Of a stretch of 64,000 nt of DNA, positions 11,442 to 32,309 are shown piece by piece. Both the position numbers and the translations under genes were made by a program. A model generated the notes under the pieces. The model did no database searches and had not been told where the DNA came from. It was given only the letters and a program-made list of their open reading frames with translations. How positions within the stretch are numbered: position 1 is the stretch's first letter; every line of letters begins with the position of its first letter. Source of the stretch: Gossypium raimondii (Eukaryota; Streptophyta; Magnoliopsida; Malvales; Malvaceae); NCBI RefSeq assembly GCF_025698545.1, contig NC_068570.1, positions 48,813,924-48,877,923 on the forward strand, read 5' to 3'.

Positions 11442-12900
11442 TGTTTGATTGTAATTGATCTATTATGCTACTTTAGCCTCATTTTTATCGATGTTTTTTC
11501 CTAAGTCATAAACATAAGTTAGTGCTTAGTTTACCACCTTACTTATATGTCATCATGTGATTTTTTGATTTAGAGAGTTAGTTATTTTCTAAGGCTCATA
11601 TATGTCAAAGAAAATCTCATTCTCTTCACATTTCATTCATTTGTGAAGATTTGATTCAAGAAAGAGTCTAGTCGGAGCAAATTTCTAAGTTTTCTTCTCT
11701 TCTCTTTTCATTTTCCTTAGCTAAATTTTGGTTCTTCCTTAGTATGCCTGGGTCAAATCCTTTCCTTTATTTTGTCTTAATCCAATTTGGCATTGGTATA
11801 AGTAGTCTAGGTCGAATTCTTCCTTGTATTGGGTTAGGCCTTTTTATACTTCTTTAGTTCTTTATTTTATTCACTAAAAAAATTGCTTCCGACTAGAACT
11901 TAGCTAAAATAGAGTTTCAAGGTGATTAGGCATTTTCTTTCCATGTAACTAGCTAGCCTATATAAGGCAGCCTTGTATTCAATGTAATGCACCCTTTATT
12001 TTTATTAATGCAACTTAATTTGTTCAAGATTATTGGGGAACTTCTTCACACTTCAATTTGTTAAGAAATCTTTATTGAAGGGTTTAGTAGAGCATTTAAT
12101 TAAGTTTGTTGGGGTTTTATATATCAAAGGATTTAATTGGACTAATTTGTCTATTCTATTCAATCCATTCCTTTTTATCTTTCCATGCACCATCTTAATT
12201 TCAATTATTGGTTAATTTACCTACTTAGTTTGTTTCTTGAATTGTTCTTACCGTTAAAACAAAATTTCAGTTTCAAGAACATTCTAAGCACAATAGGTAG
12301 CCTTGAGAGATCTTTGAAACATTAAGCACCATCATCTTCTCCCAAGTTGTTTCAAACTCTCTTTATTCCTTTTTTTTTATTTTCTTCTTCAATTTCTTTA
12401 CTTGTTTTCTGAGCTTTTCATTTGATATTTCCAGATTTCTTCTCCTAACACGATTGTAACTCTCCAACTCGACTTTAAGACCTCATGTTACAACATTGAA
12501 CACAACTTCTTTGTTTCTTCATTTTATCTTTGTTTCTTCTTTTTCATTTGATTTCCATTATCCATAGTCTAACATTGATGCTGAATTTTTCTATGTTAGT
12601 TCGACATTCTTGCTATCCAAGAAATCATCTCCTAGTCGAACTCCGACTTCAAGAAGAAGTCACCTTATGATTCTTCATTTTGGCTAGTTCGTTATTTGCT
12701 AGTTTTCTTAATCGTTAATCATCTTTGAATTTGGTTTCTAGTCAATGTTGATTGCTAATTGATTCATAAATTTTTAGATTGCTTGCAAATCAAGAAAGGC
12801 TTCCATCTTCAAGAAACCAATCGACTAAGTCCCTAAGCCTTGAAACAACTAGAAATTTATTCTATTGAGCCTTGCGTACTCTCTCCACCATCATTAGTCT
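11442..12900 (+). repeat. Possible LTR remnant, unassigned
   Basis: TATAGGGGG followed by TGTTTGATTG at 11442 looks like a polypurine tract and an LTR start. A TATATAAGGC promoter-like box lies at about 11959-11968, with an A/T-rich poly(A)-like stretch at 11990-12020. The right boundary and any target duplication were not found. It could equally be unrelated AT-rich intergenic DNA. Confidence 0.3.
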
Positions 12901-14013
12901 TGAATGATGCAAGATATTTTTTTGTGTAATTGACTATTTAGATAAAAAAATTTATATTTTTTAATGATTTTTAAATAATTTAAATACATTTATTATTTTT
13001 AAGAATTTTTAATAATTTTTTATACTACTTAGAATTATTAATATTTTTATCATTTTTAATAATTATTACTAATTATTAATTATATATGCTTTTTTATTTG
13101 AACTGAATTTTAGCTTTTCCCACATGAGTATAATAATCGAACCACATTCATACTAGATTTTTATTTTAATATTGCAATTTTAATTATTTTTCAACTTAAG
13201 ATTATTTTAATTATGTTTTTAGGATTTTTTCAACACTCATGAATATTGAGATCTTTCTCTTTTTTACCAAATTCCTAATAAAATATGAAGTTCCATAATT
13301 TGATGATGATGATATGGCCCTACAAGGACTTCGACACTTACTAATGTACATGTCATATTAACTTATTTAGAATCTTGTACTTAACACTACCATAAATTGA
13401 CTTGAAATGACCTAAACTTGACACTCATTAGTGATGAGATCACGCTACTTTTTTATATAACTTTGAAATAGTTTGACTTGAAAGATCTTGACATCAACAC
13501 TCATGAGTGTCGATTAGGCTTCTAATTTTGCATGTACCCTTTTCCTTAAACTTTTTTATTTGTTTTTAGAACTTTGCATTAACTTAAATACAAAATTTCA
13601 CATCTTAAAACACCCTAAATCCATTGCAATCACTTTCAAAATTTACTACAAGCCATTATATCATGTAAGTATATTTTTTATCATTGTTATGTTATTAGTA
13701 TTATTAAAATTCTCATTAGTTACTAAAAACTCTTTAATATGTATAAGCCAATAAATTAAAATCACTTGTTAGTAAACTAGTAAGTGTTTTTTCCTAATAT
13801 TGTGTCATTAACGTTATTATCAATTTTTATTTATTTTGTCATTGTAGTACATTAGTTTTATTTTTATTGAATGCTTTATTATTAAATTTGTTAGCATTGT
13901 TCTTAATTATAGTAATTTAATATTTTACAATCCCAATTGCTAAGGTGCCAAATTGATTTATTTGTCAATCTATTTGAATGGATCAATTATTTCAATTAAG
14001 ATAGACATTCTTG
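12901..14013. other. AT-rich intergenic DNA, no gene seen
   Basis: Strongly AT-rich (12940-13090 is nearly all A and T). Only short chance ORFs are present, none with a recognisable motif. No RNA gene or element boundary was found. Confidence 0.6.
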
Positions 14014-14450
14014 AAATTTTCTTTTAACACAATGTTTAGGAATGACATTCAGTTGGACAAAATGAAAAGAAATATTCTTAAAAAATTTCATGCCAAAAAT
14101 ACTAAGAAAATATCTAATGACAGTTGATCATGCCTCTAAATATATTCAACTCCTAGTCATTATTGAAATTGCACTATTGTCATTGCAGTAATACATTTAC
14201 AATGAAACACTCCATTGTGGAAGCATTCCGATGATTGTATCCTTTAGGGAGATTTGTTCGATCAAAATCAAGTAAATTAGAAACAACTAAGTTCGCCTAA
14301 TTTTGTAGCCTGTCTAAATCAAGAAATTAAAAACAACTAAATTCACCTAATTTTGTAGTTTACCAATCTAATTAAGCTCTTATTTATCAGTGCAATCAAT
14401 TGAAAGAGTTTATACTAAACTAACTAAGGAAACTAGAAACTATCCTAGCA
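14014..14450. repeat. Diverged direct repeat, copy B
   Basis: Partner of 10825-11180. It is slightly longer because of a local internal duplication at about 14265-14345, where two copies of AAAT(C)AAG...TAGAAACAACTAA.TTC.CCTAATTTTGTAG follow one another. The copies differ at many positions, so the duplication is old. Confidence 0.6.
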
Positions 14451-15595
14451 ATCTCAATTGTAACATTCCTTTCAAGTAACTAGTGATTTGTGGGTTTAAT
14501 TGGTGAATTAATGATTAAATGAACATGCTTATACTATATGCATTAGTACTAATCCTAACCTTTTATAGTATTTCAACTCACCTTGGGAACTAGGATTTGC
14601 TACTAAGTTGTTGTAACACCCAGATTTCTAATAACCCGAAAATTTGAGACAATTGGAGGACTAAATTAAAAGAGACCACAAGTTGGCGACTTCTATTGAA
14701 AAATTAGGAAAAGTTAGAAACTGAATTGGGCATAGTTGAGAACCAATTTTGGTTCAATTGAAATGGAACTAGCCAGTTCCTTTGTGACATAATAATTAGT
14801 AATGGATAGTTTTCATAAGGTTGATAATAGCGTGGGAAAGGCTATAAATAGTTGGGAAATGGCTTCTCAGGGATGATTTTCTTCTCGATTTTGTTTCATT
14901 TTCTCTCTTCTTCATCTTCTTCTTCGGATACTTTGAAGAAGGGTAGGCCATGGAAGGTTCTGCATGGAGCAAATTTCATGAAGATTAAGTTGAAAAAGTA
15001 GGGAAACCAGTAAGCCAAGGGCTCTGCATGCCTATGAAAGTTTGAGCTTTTAAGATGAAATGTAAGTAAACTAGAAGATTTCTGGGTGAATGCTTAGCTT
15101 CCAGAAGAATGGAAGCTCTGGCGTTCGAGAAGGCTAAGCTGAGGGGATGATAAAGTTTCAGGTGAGTTTCTAGACTCCAAACCTACTGAAATGATCTTTG
15201 TTGTCTGAATGTGCCATGAAACGCATGATCACATGAGTCTTCGAAGTTTGCATGAAAATATGCATGAGGTAGATGTGGTATATTATATGAGCATGGTGTG
15301 CTCCACATAGTTAAGCATCATGATATTACATGTGCATGGTTGCATGATAACTGTAGGGAAAAATCTCAATGGTATAGATGAAGTTAGGAGGGGAAATGGT
15401 TAGTGATCCTGTTAGATACCATCACAGGAGAAGCTTCGGGCCTTGCAGAGGGAGCACTATGGTGTTCAAGCATCAAGGTTAGGTGGTGAAAAAGAGGTAA
15501 TGGGAGGATGATTTGGGAAATGAGAATTATAGAAAGGTATTTACCGTAACAACGATATTGACTGGTTCTTCAAGGTGACACCATGACAATGATAT

Positions 15596-18438
15596 TGTAA
15601 CACCCCTAACCTGTATCCATCATCAGGATAAGGTTATGGAGTATTACAGTACAATCAGAAACATTTAAACTTAATTTCATTCAATAACATAAACAAATCA
15701 TAAACTAATTATACACATACATTTCGTCCCTAAATTGAGCCCTCAAAGCCCTGAAAATACCTTAGAAACTATTCGGGACCAATCTGAAACAATTTGAAAA
15801 ATCTTGGAAAAGGTCACAAAATCCTGAAAAACAGGGGTCACATGCTCGTGTGGCCAGGCCAGGTGCCTCACACGGTTCAGAGACAAGCCTGTGTCTCAGG
15901 TCGTGTAACAATCGAATTAGAGACACACGGTCGTGTCTCAACCCGTGTCCTCACCTGTGTAACTCTCTGAGTAGGGTCACACGGCCGTGTCACACGCCTG
16001 TGTGCCAGGCCATGTGTTAGGTTGTGTAACTCACTGGCTTGTTTACAAAGAAACCTATAGATGGCACACGGCTGAGTCACACGCCCGTGTCTCAGACCGT
16101 GTGGACCCAAATTTACCTAAAATCAAGCCATCTCCAAGACCATTTCATGCATGATTTTCTCACCAATTTATAAACTTTTTATATGAGTATAAAAATCTTC
16201 AAAACACACCTCAATATATCATTTCTAGTATCAAAACAATCAACCAATACGCCTTACAAGGCACCTCAACATATACCAAAACATAACATACCAAACAAGT
16301 CAAATTTACCCTATTTCTAACATCATAACCTAGTTCCATACTTGCCATCACATACTAATAATGCTACTTTTCATGCCAATCAACCTAAACCAAATAGATA
16401 CTAAAGCATTCCATCAATGACCAATTCAAACCATTCAAACATACCATAAAAGGAACCTTATATACAATCACATGAAAGTGACTATAAGGACTTACTTAAA
16501 CAAGCATGATAAGTCCAACAACCATTCAAAAACATCAAGACACAACCATACCAAATTACAATTTACATGTTCATCAAAACATCATTATAAACCACCCTAT
16601 ACATGTCATTATAAACCTTAAACCAAAATACTCAAAAACTACCGAAAAGACTTTTGAATAATGTGATAGATCTTCGACGAGCTTCCAACCAAACCAAGCT
16701 TCCGATGATTTATAAACAAAGGAGAGAAACTAAATAAGCAAATAGTTTAGTAAGTTCGTATAAACTAAAACTAAACTTACCATCACCATAATACACAACA
16801 TAGCTTAAAATACAAGCCAACCTCAATGCCATAAGTTTAGAAATGCCTATCTAACAACATTAACTCACAAGTTAGTAAGTTTTCCATGAAAATATGAAAT
16901 CATCCATATGTACAACATCAAATAGTTCATATATCCATTCAACATGTCTCAATTTAATCCATTTGTACCTTTACCTTTCTATTCTCCTTTTCTTGCCCGT
17001 TGAACCATTAGAACTACATTGGATACCCGGGAAGCTTGCACGAAGTGTGCCTTTACATATAACTTTTCCTTTACATCATTGCTCACATGAGTTGTGAAAT
17101 GGGCCTGCTCACACGAGCTGTAGGTCGGAATGTAAGCTACACGATGTTGTTTACATGAGTTGTGGAGTGTTTGCAACAAATGTAGGACCTCAGCCATCGG
17201 TAAGATATTCAAGACCAACACCCGAAACACGAAATCCCTAATGACATGTCATTTGTATCCTATGAATTCCTAAGGTTCAACCGGGACTCGCTATCCATCA
17301 ATTCATCATAGCATTGATACGTTCATGTATCGATCTATTTGTAATATAATTAACATAATAACAATTAATGTAAATAACATAAATATGATAACCGTTCATA
17401 CAAACTTACCTCACGATTAGAGGTGTGAAAGTGAAATCGAGCTATTCCGAAGCTTTATCTTTGCCTTGATCTAGGTTCGTACGTGGTTTATCTTGATCTA
17501 AATAGATAATTATATTCAATTAAGTTCTTCAATTAACCTCAAACATTCAATTCAATCCATAGTTCACATTTATGCTTAATTATCATTTTACCTCTAACAT
17601 TTTAATCTTTTCACAAATTTGTCCTTAAGTTTATAACTTAAAATCTAACCATTTTAATCAAATTCCAGGTTAACCAAACATGCAAAGGACCTTGAAACTA
17701 CTCATATTCACCACTATTTCACAATAGAACCCTAGAATTTGTACTTTTAACAAATTAGTCCTTAAATGCCATTTTCATTAAAAATCACTTTACAAAACTT
17801 GTTTATTTTTCAACAAGAGTTTATAATCTAACATTTAACATCAAAACCATTAAAAAATCATTCATGGTATAACCCTCAACCTTTAACAATTTTACAAATT
17901 AACCCCCGGGCTAGCTAGATTAAGCTAAAACAATCCCAAAAACATAGAAATTATTAAAAACGGGATTGAAAATCAATTACATGCAAAATGGAAAGCCAAC
18001 CGAATGATCAAGATCAATATCTATTGTGATTTTTTATGGAGAAAGAAATGAGGAAGAAGATGGGTTTATTTCCTTAAGTTATTTTAACTTTATTTATCAA
18101 ATTACTATTTTAACATTTAAAAACTTTAATAATTGCATTAATACCTTGCCATGAATATCTACTATCTTATTTAAATGGTTTATTTACCATTTAAGTCCAT
18201 TAGACTTCCTTTCCATAGTCTTTTGGCCCTTTAACTAGTAGAACTCCACTTTTACACATTTTACAATTTAGTCTTTTTATTTAATTAACTAAGTAAACTT
18301 TAAAATTTCTTAATGAAATTTTAATAAGACCTTACTATAATTCCATAGACATTAAAATAATAATAAAATAATAATTTACTCATTATATTTGTGGTCCCAA
18401 AACCACTGGTCTGATATTACAGAAAATGGGCTGTTACA
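15596..18438 (-). mobile_element. Nested solo LTR, Tekay-like, reverse orientation, perfect TSD
   Basis: It runs from TGTAACACCCC to GGGCTGTTACA and is flanked on both sides by GATAT (15591-15595 and 18439-18443), a perfect 5 bp target duplication. At 2843 bp with no pol coding region it is a solo LTR. The left end on this strand is TGTAACACCCCTAACC, the reverse complement of the usual right end, so it lies opposite to the LTR it interrupts. The segment near 17240 (reverse complement of ATACAAATGACATGTCATT) also occurs at about 50285, linking it to that LTR family. Confidence 0.88.
15845..16110. repeat. Cluster of ACACGGCCGTGT-type short palindromes
   Basis: Inside the nested LTR, motifs related to ACACGGCCGTGT recur about ten times in 265 bp (for example 15979-15990, and variants near 15925, 16070 and 16085). 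The GC-rich block stands out from its AT-rich surroundings. It lies within about 500 bp of the LTR's U5-side end. From memory such motifs are common in cotton gypsy LTRs. Confidence 0.6.
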
Positions 18439-18446
18439 GATATATG

Positions 18447-18713
18447 GCGTAAGATCATAGATGAAAGAGGCTATGATGGTGTGGTATAAGGTACGTAGTG
18501 TAAAACCATGGATGAAAGATTTCATGGCAACATGGTACAAGGTATCATGTATACGGTGTAAGACAATAAATGAAAGATACTATGGCAGCCATGTATAATG
18601 AGTAAGACCATGGATGAAAGACTCCATGGCACCATACGATAGTATGCCAGGATAGCGGATTAGTGTAAGCCCATGGATGAAAGACTCCATGACATCCACA
18701 GAAATAATTCATT
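18447..18713 (+). repeat. Irregular minisatellite, five units
   Basis: Units begin at 18447, 18498, 18556, 18602 and 18663, so the spacing is 46-62 bp. Each contains a version of GTGTAAGACCATGGATGAAAG followed by a CCATGG-like segment. In the best units CCATGG flanks GATGAAAGACT, giving a small hairpin-forming core. It belongs to the outer LTR. Confidence 0.7.
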
Positions 18714-18716
18714 AGG

Positions 18717-18870
18717 ATAGTAAACACATAATAGAGATAGTCCGATGGGACAGTAAACACAAAACAAAGATAGTCTGCTAAGACAGTAAACACAACATAG
18801 AGAAAGTGCGCTAGGACAGTAAACACAGATAGAGTTCGTCAGGATAGTAAACATGGGGTAAGTTCGCCAG
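18717..18870 (+). repeat. 33 bp minisatellite, five units
   Basis: The motif A(C/T)AGTAAACA starts at 18717, 18750, 18783, 18816 and 18844. The first three intervals are exactly 33 bp and the last is 28 bp. The array follows directly after the 18447-18713 array and has a different unit. Confidence 0.8.
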
Positions 18871-20417
18871 GACAAGGGAAATGAAGTAAAAAGGGTATAA
18901 AACCATAGCTCAACTACGACTACCCATAGAGTCTGCCATGAAACAAATGCGAAAAGTCCACCAGGACTTAAATGAGGGGTATACTGTCAGTGCGACAAGC
19001 ATTAGAAATCGCCAAAAATTATGAAAGTGGTAAGGATAGATGTGAAAGCCGACAAGGCATGGACGAAAACCCAACAAGAATTAGAGGAAGATAGGTCGTG
19101 AGAGAGCTGACCTAATTATGGAAATGTAAGAGGGGAAATTATCCGAGGATCGCAAGCAAGTCTCCATTATGAAGAGCCACCAGGGAGAGCTCAAATAAGT
19201 TGTATGCGAGAGGCAAATCTCATAGGAATGATGGAAATTTCACTCCCAAGATAAGAATTTTGTCCAAGGGATAGAATGTCTATCAAGATTATTCCTCTTT
19301 GAGGAAAGTCTAATGTAGGTACACCACAACAATGGTAGCCCAGTAGGGAGGAAATAAGCAAGTGGAATGGCAAGCTTGTATAGTCACATAGACGATAACT
19401 TATTGTTTTAATGAGTCAGATTGACCTTCATTTATGGGATGGGTGAGTCCCTAAGAGAGGTCGTGGTTATGGGTGGATTACTGGTAGTAATCCTACCATT
19501 TTTATCAATAAGGTGGAACGAGAATGGGTTCGCCCAAGTGGCAAGGTCTGTTGTAAGTCAGCACAATACGGAAATGTCAACGAGTTATTTGGGACTATGG
19601 TATGGAAAGAGGGAGTCCTCCAAGGACTGGTCTGACCAAGTCCACCAAGGAAGGTATGTTCTAAGAATCCTTGGACGAGAAGATGAAAAAGCTACTATAA
19701 AGGTTCATAATGGGAAGTCGACGTACAACCAAGTTAGTTTAAGGCCAATGAACACCCCATGTGGGGGGAAGTGTAAGGGAGGAAAGACGAGAAGTAAGGA
19801 TAGGTTTTGCTGATATGGCGAAGTATCTAGGATACGGTCGAGTGGAGAGTCTGACTAGATGAAGGTATTATAGTGAGTTGAGTGGCTTGGAGGATCGAGT
19901 GAAGTTTGCCACCTTGATAAAGAACAATCGCCTTTAGCGAGTAGGGAAAAAACTCACTAAGATTATTTGAACTTACAGTAGTGTGGCTGATGTTCGTAGG
20001 ACTTGCGAGGATGATTGAGGACTTTGAGGAGAGATCAAGCTAGATAAAGTAGAGATCGATGATCGTTGTTGATTCGAGGTCATGCACATAAGAAAGAGTA
20101 CCAATGGAGGCTTCGCCTCAGGATTAGTTATGTAGTAGCTAGATAACATCTACAGTATCTGGGTAAAAGGATAGTTAGCCTCTGATAAGAGTTGTAAGAG
20201 TTTCAATGTAAACAAATAGTTTGATTAGAAACAGAAATTTGAGGGACTAAACATTCAGTGGCTTAAGGTCTTGTTGTAAGAATTATTGTTAGTTTTGTTT
20301 TTAGTCTGTTTTATAGTAGTTAAGTCAGCAAAAATTAAGAATAGGTGAATCCGATCCATTTGTGATGCTCCTTACCTAGACCCGACGAACGGGTTGAGTT
20401 AGGGGTGGTACAATTGT

Positions 20418-21299
20418 AACTCTCGCTTGTAAGCTTGTACACCAAGTTTCTTAACTCCTCATGTTTCATGAGTTGAATTGATATGGTCAATTAGGATAAA
20501 ATCTCTCATTTTCCCTGATTCTAATCATGTACATGACTGATAAGCATAAACATGCATTAAAATAACCAATTTAAGTGAGCAACAATGCATAACATCACGA
20601 CAAATTCATAATTTCATCACATCATCATTTGTTAAGCTCAAAAATACCAAAAAGGGTGAATTGAGATATTTAAAACTTTAAGGGTCTTACAAACTTTTTA
20701 AAATAAAGGAGAAAAGGTAAAAAAAACTTGTACAATTGATTTATAATAGTTCGGCCAAAAATGCCTACCTCTAATTACTTTTTTCAATTCACTATAAATT
20801 GTTAACTTTAAAATTTACCAATTCGCTACTAAGATGGAAAATTTTCTCTAAATTTTATGGTTTAATTCAACATCATTTAAATATTATAATATTAATAAAT
20901 TTTAACTTCATTTAAATATATATTTTTTACTTTATAATATAATACGATTTTTTATTTCCCAAAATACTTTTTAATAGTAATTTGAGAAGCCCAGCCCAGG
21001 AAAGCGTCGATAGTCATTATGCTACGGCGTGATGCGGCGACGTTTTAACAGCCTGCCTTGTTTTGCTTTGCAAGAGCAAACGAAGGCCAGAACCGAAGGT
21101 ATTTTTTTTCTACGAAAAATACCAGCATCGCTAAGCTTTCTCGTTGCTGAATCTCTCCCTTTGTCACAAGTAAACCATCTCTCAGTTATTCTTTTCGAGT
21201 TAAGTTACTTCCCAGAAAAAAACTATTTTTTCCTTTTTTTTCTTTTTTTTTTTCTATTTTAGGTTTTGGTAGATCTAATAAGATCAAGTCGATCCAAAC
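20418..21299 (+). promoter_or_regulatory. Upstream region and 5' UTR of the proteasome gene
   Basis: The interval between the solo LTR and the PAE start codon. The 20420-20940 part is AT-rich with no clear element. The sequence becomes GC-richer from about 20990, likely the transcribed leader. A possible 5' UTR intron has a GTATTT donor at 21099 and a pyrimidine tract ending in TTTTAG at 21262. That is a guess from sequence alone. An upstream ATG at 21029 opens a 77-codon frame, which would be an upstream ORF if it is transcribed unspliced. Confidence 0.45.
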
Positions 21300-29898
<8,599 letters not shown>

Positions 29899-32309
29899 GA
29901 GAAATGCTTTGTTATAAACTATCATCCCATGCAGCATGAGTTAAGGGGATTCAAACTGTGAACCCTTATTTTTTGGTGTCGTGCAAAATTCCCGTACGTC
30001 TTCACTCGGATATTTTAGTTACACCTCATCAGGAAAAGGAACCTTTGATTTTGGATTTAGTTTGCATGTGGGTTGCCTCCTCATTGCTCGCATTTGTGAA
30101 ATAACAAGAATGATTAGTATAGACTAATATATTTTCTAATTATCTAAAGTTTAGTCAAATTTAAACTAGGAACCAAATATTGTGAGAATGATATGGAAAC
30201 CTCAAAATCATATCTTTGATAGTTTTGAACAAAAAAGAAAAGAAAAATCATTTCTTGTCAATGAAACCGGGTTTCAGGTCGGGTTAAACTAAATAAGTTA
30301 ATTTCGATTTAAAGTTATCATTTTGGGTTTTATCATTTGAGTTTGACTTTTAAGCTCATGTCATTTGTTATTTTAGCTTGATCATTCTAAAAAAGAATTC
30401 AATTTATTATTTTAAAATAAAATTATTAGCAAAGTTAAACAAATAAATTTTGAAACAAAATCTAAGAATGAATTATTATGAAAATAAATAAATTAATCTT
30501 ATAAGATATATATGAGAATAAATGTTGAAAATACTTTGAATTGAAAAGAATATTATTATTACCATTAAATTGTTTTGTGAACAATATTTATTTAATTTAG
30601 AATTGAAAAATTATTCCATACTTAAGATTTGGATTAAAAGTGTAATATGTATGTAGTAAAGAAAAATTCCTTGTTGAGCGTAATGGAATGAAATGATTAA
30701 TTTGATAATAAAAGAAAATTATATAAAATTTTGATATACTTCAATTCAATTCAAACTTCTTAAACCTTGGGTTATCAATCTTTCAATTGAGGTTTCATTT
30801 AGCTTGAATTTCATCAATCTCACCCCTGATTTTCTTGAAATTTTAACTCCATCGTGCAAGTCTTCAATCTTATTTTCAATTTGTTCAACTGGATCTTTCC
30901 ATCTACGCTCCTACAATTTAAGCCCTTCTTCTCTCTCCACTTCACCCTTCCACTATATGTCGGGAGCTTCCAATTTCGTAGAGTTCATCTCCAACTTCCA
31001 TTTCATTTGCAACAATTTCACACGCCAGTATGCATGACATAATTTAACCATCGATGAGCTTATACATTATATTTTATTCTACCCTAGAGACAAGTGCACG
31101 AAGCTTCCATGAGAACCGCTGCTTACAGCCTCAAAATCCATCAGGTCCTGTCACATTTTATTTTATGGCATGCCTCTTTGGATCAATTTTATAAAGGAGG
31201 TAGCGTTTTGAGATTTAAATACCAGACCTAAACACCACAATTTTAAAAATAACTGTTTCACTCAACTTTGATTTTTAATGGCAAAATTCTGCATATTCTT
31301 TATGTGTTTTATATCCCTCCGCCGAGCAGACATGTGTCAGCCAAGAGATATCATTGACCTCGTATTGACTTTCTGAGCCCGTCTTACTTCAAAGGGAGCC
31401 ATCCACTTGAGCTTAAAGATGAATACTATCCTAATGTGAACACACTTTCAAGGCAATAAGAAGTCTAGTTAGGCTTAACATCTTCATATTGATATAGTCT
31501 CATGACATGTGCCAATGATTATCCATTACGCATTTAACAGGCTAAATATATATCCCAACACAACATATAAGTAGATCTCTCCTATAAATACCCTAGAAAA
31601 TAATTAATAGGGGATTGACATTTTGGCACTTTAAAATTACTCTGAGCACTTGTCTTCAAGATCAGTCTCTCCTCGTCCTAACTCTCGACCTCTTCAGGTG
31701 AACTGGCTTCCATTACCCTACCTCGACCTCCTCCTTGCTCTGCCTTATTCTCTTCCCTTATTGTATCTTGTATCAAGAGAACATATGAGAAAAAAATTGA
31801 AAAAAAAAAAAACAGCTTTATCTAACAACGGACTACAAAGATACTAAGGATACATCCATCTCACCATAGTCAATAGACGAGGAACCTTTCCCCAAAGTAG
31901 TAAATTATTTGACTCTGCACATGTCTAACATCTTAGCTTGGATATAAATAAATGGAATTGTATTAGTCATAATTGACTTTTCTGTCAAAAAGAAAACCGA
32001 GTTGTACAGATGCAGTAGAATAAACGTATAAACTTTAGGACACTTCCATACCTTCTGCCTGATTCATTCTTTGGAATTTATACTATGGCGTCCAAATATT
32101 ATATACTCAGCTGTTATCTGACATTGTAGCTTTGATATGGAATAAGTGAAATATCTGCAGCGATCACCATCGAGCTTTAATACATTTGAGTTATATGTAG
32201 TACATTTATATGGTTCTAAAAACAAATTTTAATGTCAGAAAAAAAAAAACCATTATATCAGTTTGAGCTTTGAACATATCTCAAACCTAAGTTGGGTTCA
32301 GCTATCGGA
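29899..32309. other. Intergenic region between the 3' ends of PAE and PME
   Basis: The two genes converge here. The left part holds the PAE 3' UTR. The PME 3' UTR probably reaches leftward from 32309. The region 30100-30700 is AT-rich. A CTATAAATACC box at about 31580 has no gene to go with it. No coding region or element boundary was recognised. A pyrimidine-rich stretch at 30890-31010 gives chance ORFs in two frames. Confidence 0.55.

Larger units (their letters stand above)
14612..20412 (+). mobile_element. Tekay-like Ty3/gypsy solo LTR, split by a nested LTR
   Basis: It begins TGTAACACCC and ends AGGGGTGGTACA, the usual ends of long chromovirus (Del/Tekay-like) LTRs. The flanks are GTTGT (14607-14611) and ATTGT (20413-20417), four of five matching, consistent with an old target duplication. 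Subtracting the nested element leaves about 2.95 kb, a normal length for this LTR type. A TATAAATAG box lies at about 14842-14850. No internal coding region is present, so it is a solo LTR. The inner part carries two short tandem arrays (18447-18713 and 18717-18870). Confidence 0.75.

Noticed and set aside
15877..16110. 77-codon minus-strand frame rich in Arg, Thr and Cys
   Set aside because: It is produced by the ACACGGCCGTGT palindrome cluster in an LTR, so the apparent repeats are DNA-level, not protein-level.
18447..18870. Possible CRISPR-like array because of regular 33 bp spacing
   Set aside because: The units are contiguous tandem copies without unique spacers, in a plant LTR. Not CRISPR.
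18545..18875. Two overlapping minus-strand frames with repeated VFTVLADYL / VYCPS motifs
   Set aside because: They are translations of the 33 bp minisatellite in different frames. No evidence of a real repeat protein.
19421..19813. 130-codon plus-strand frame
   Set aside because: Inside the outer Tekay-like LTR. No domain recognised.
21029..21262. 77-codon plus-strand frame upstream of PAE
   Set aside because: It lies in the likely 5' UTR and ends in a poly-pyrimidine run read as Phe/Leu. Kept only as a possible upstream ORF, not a gene.
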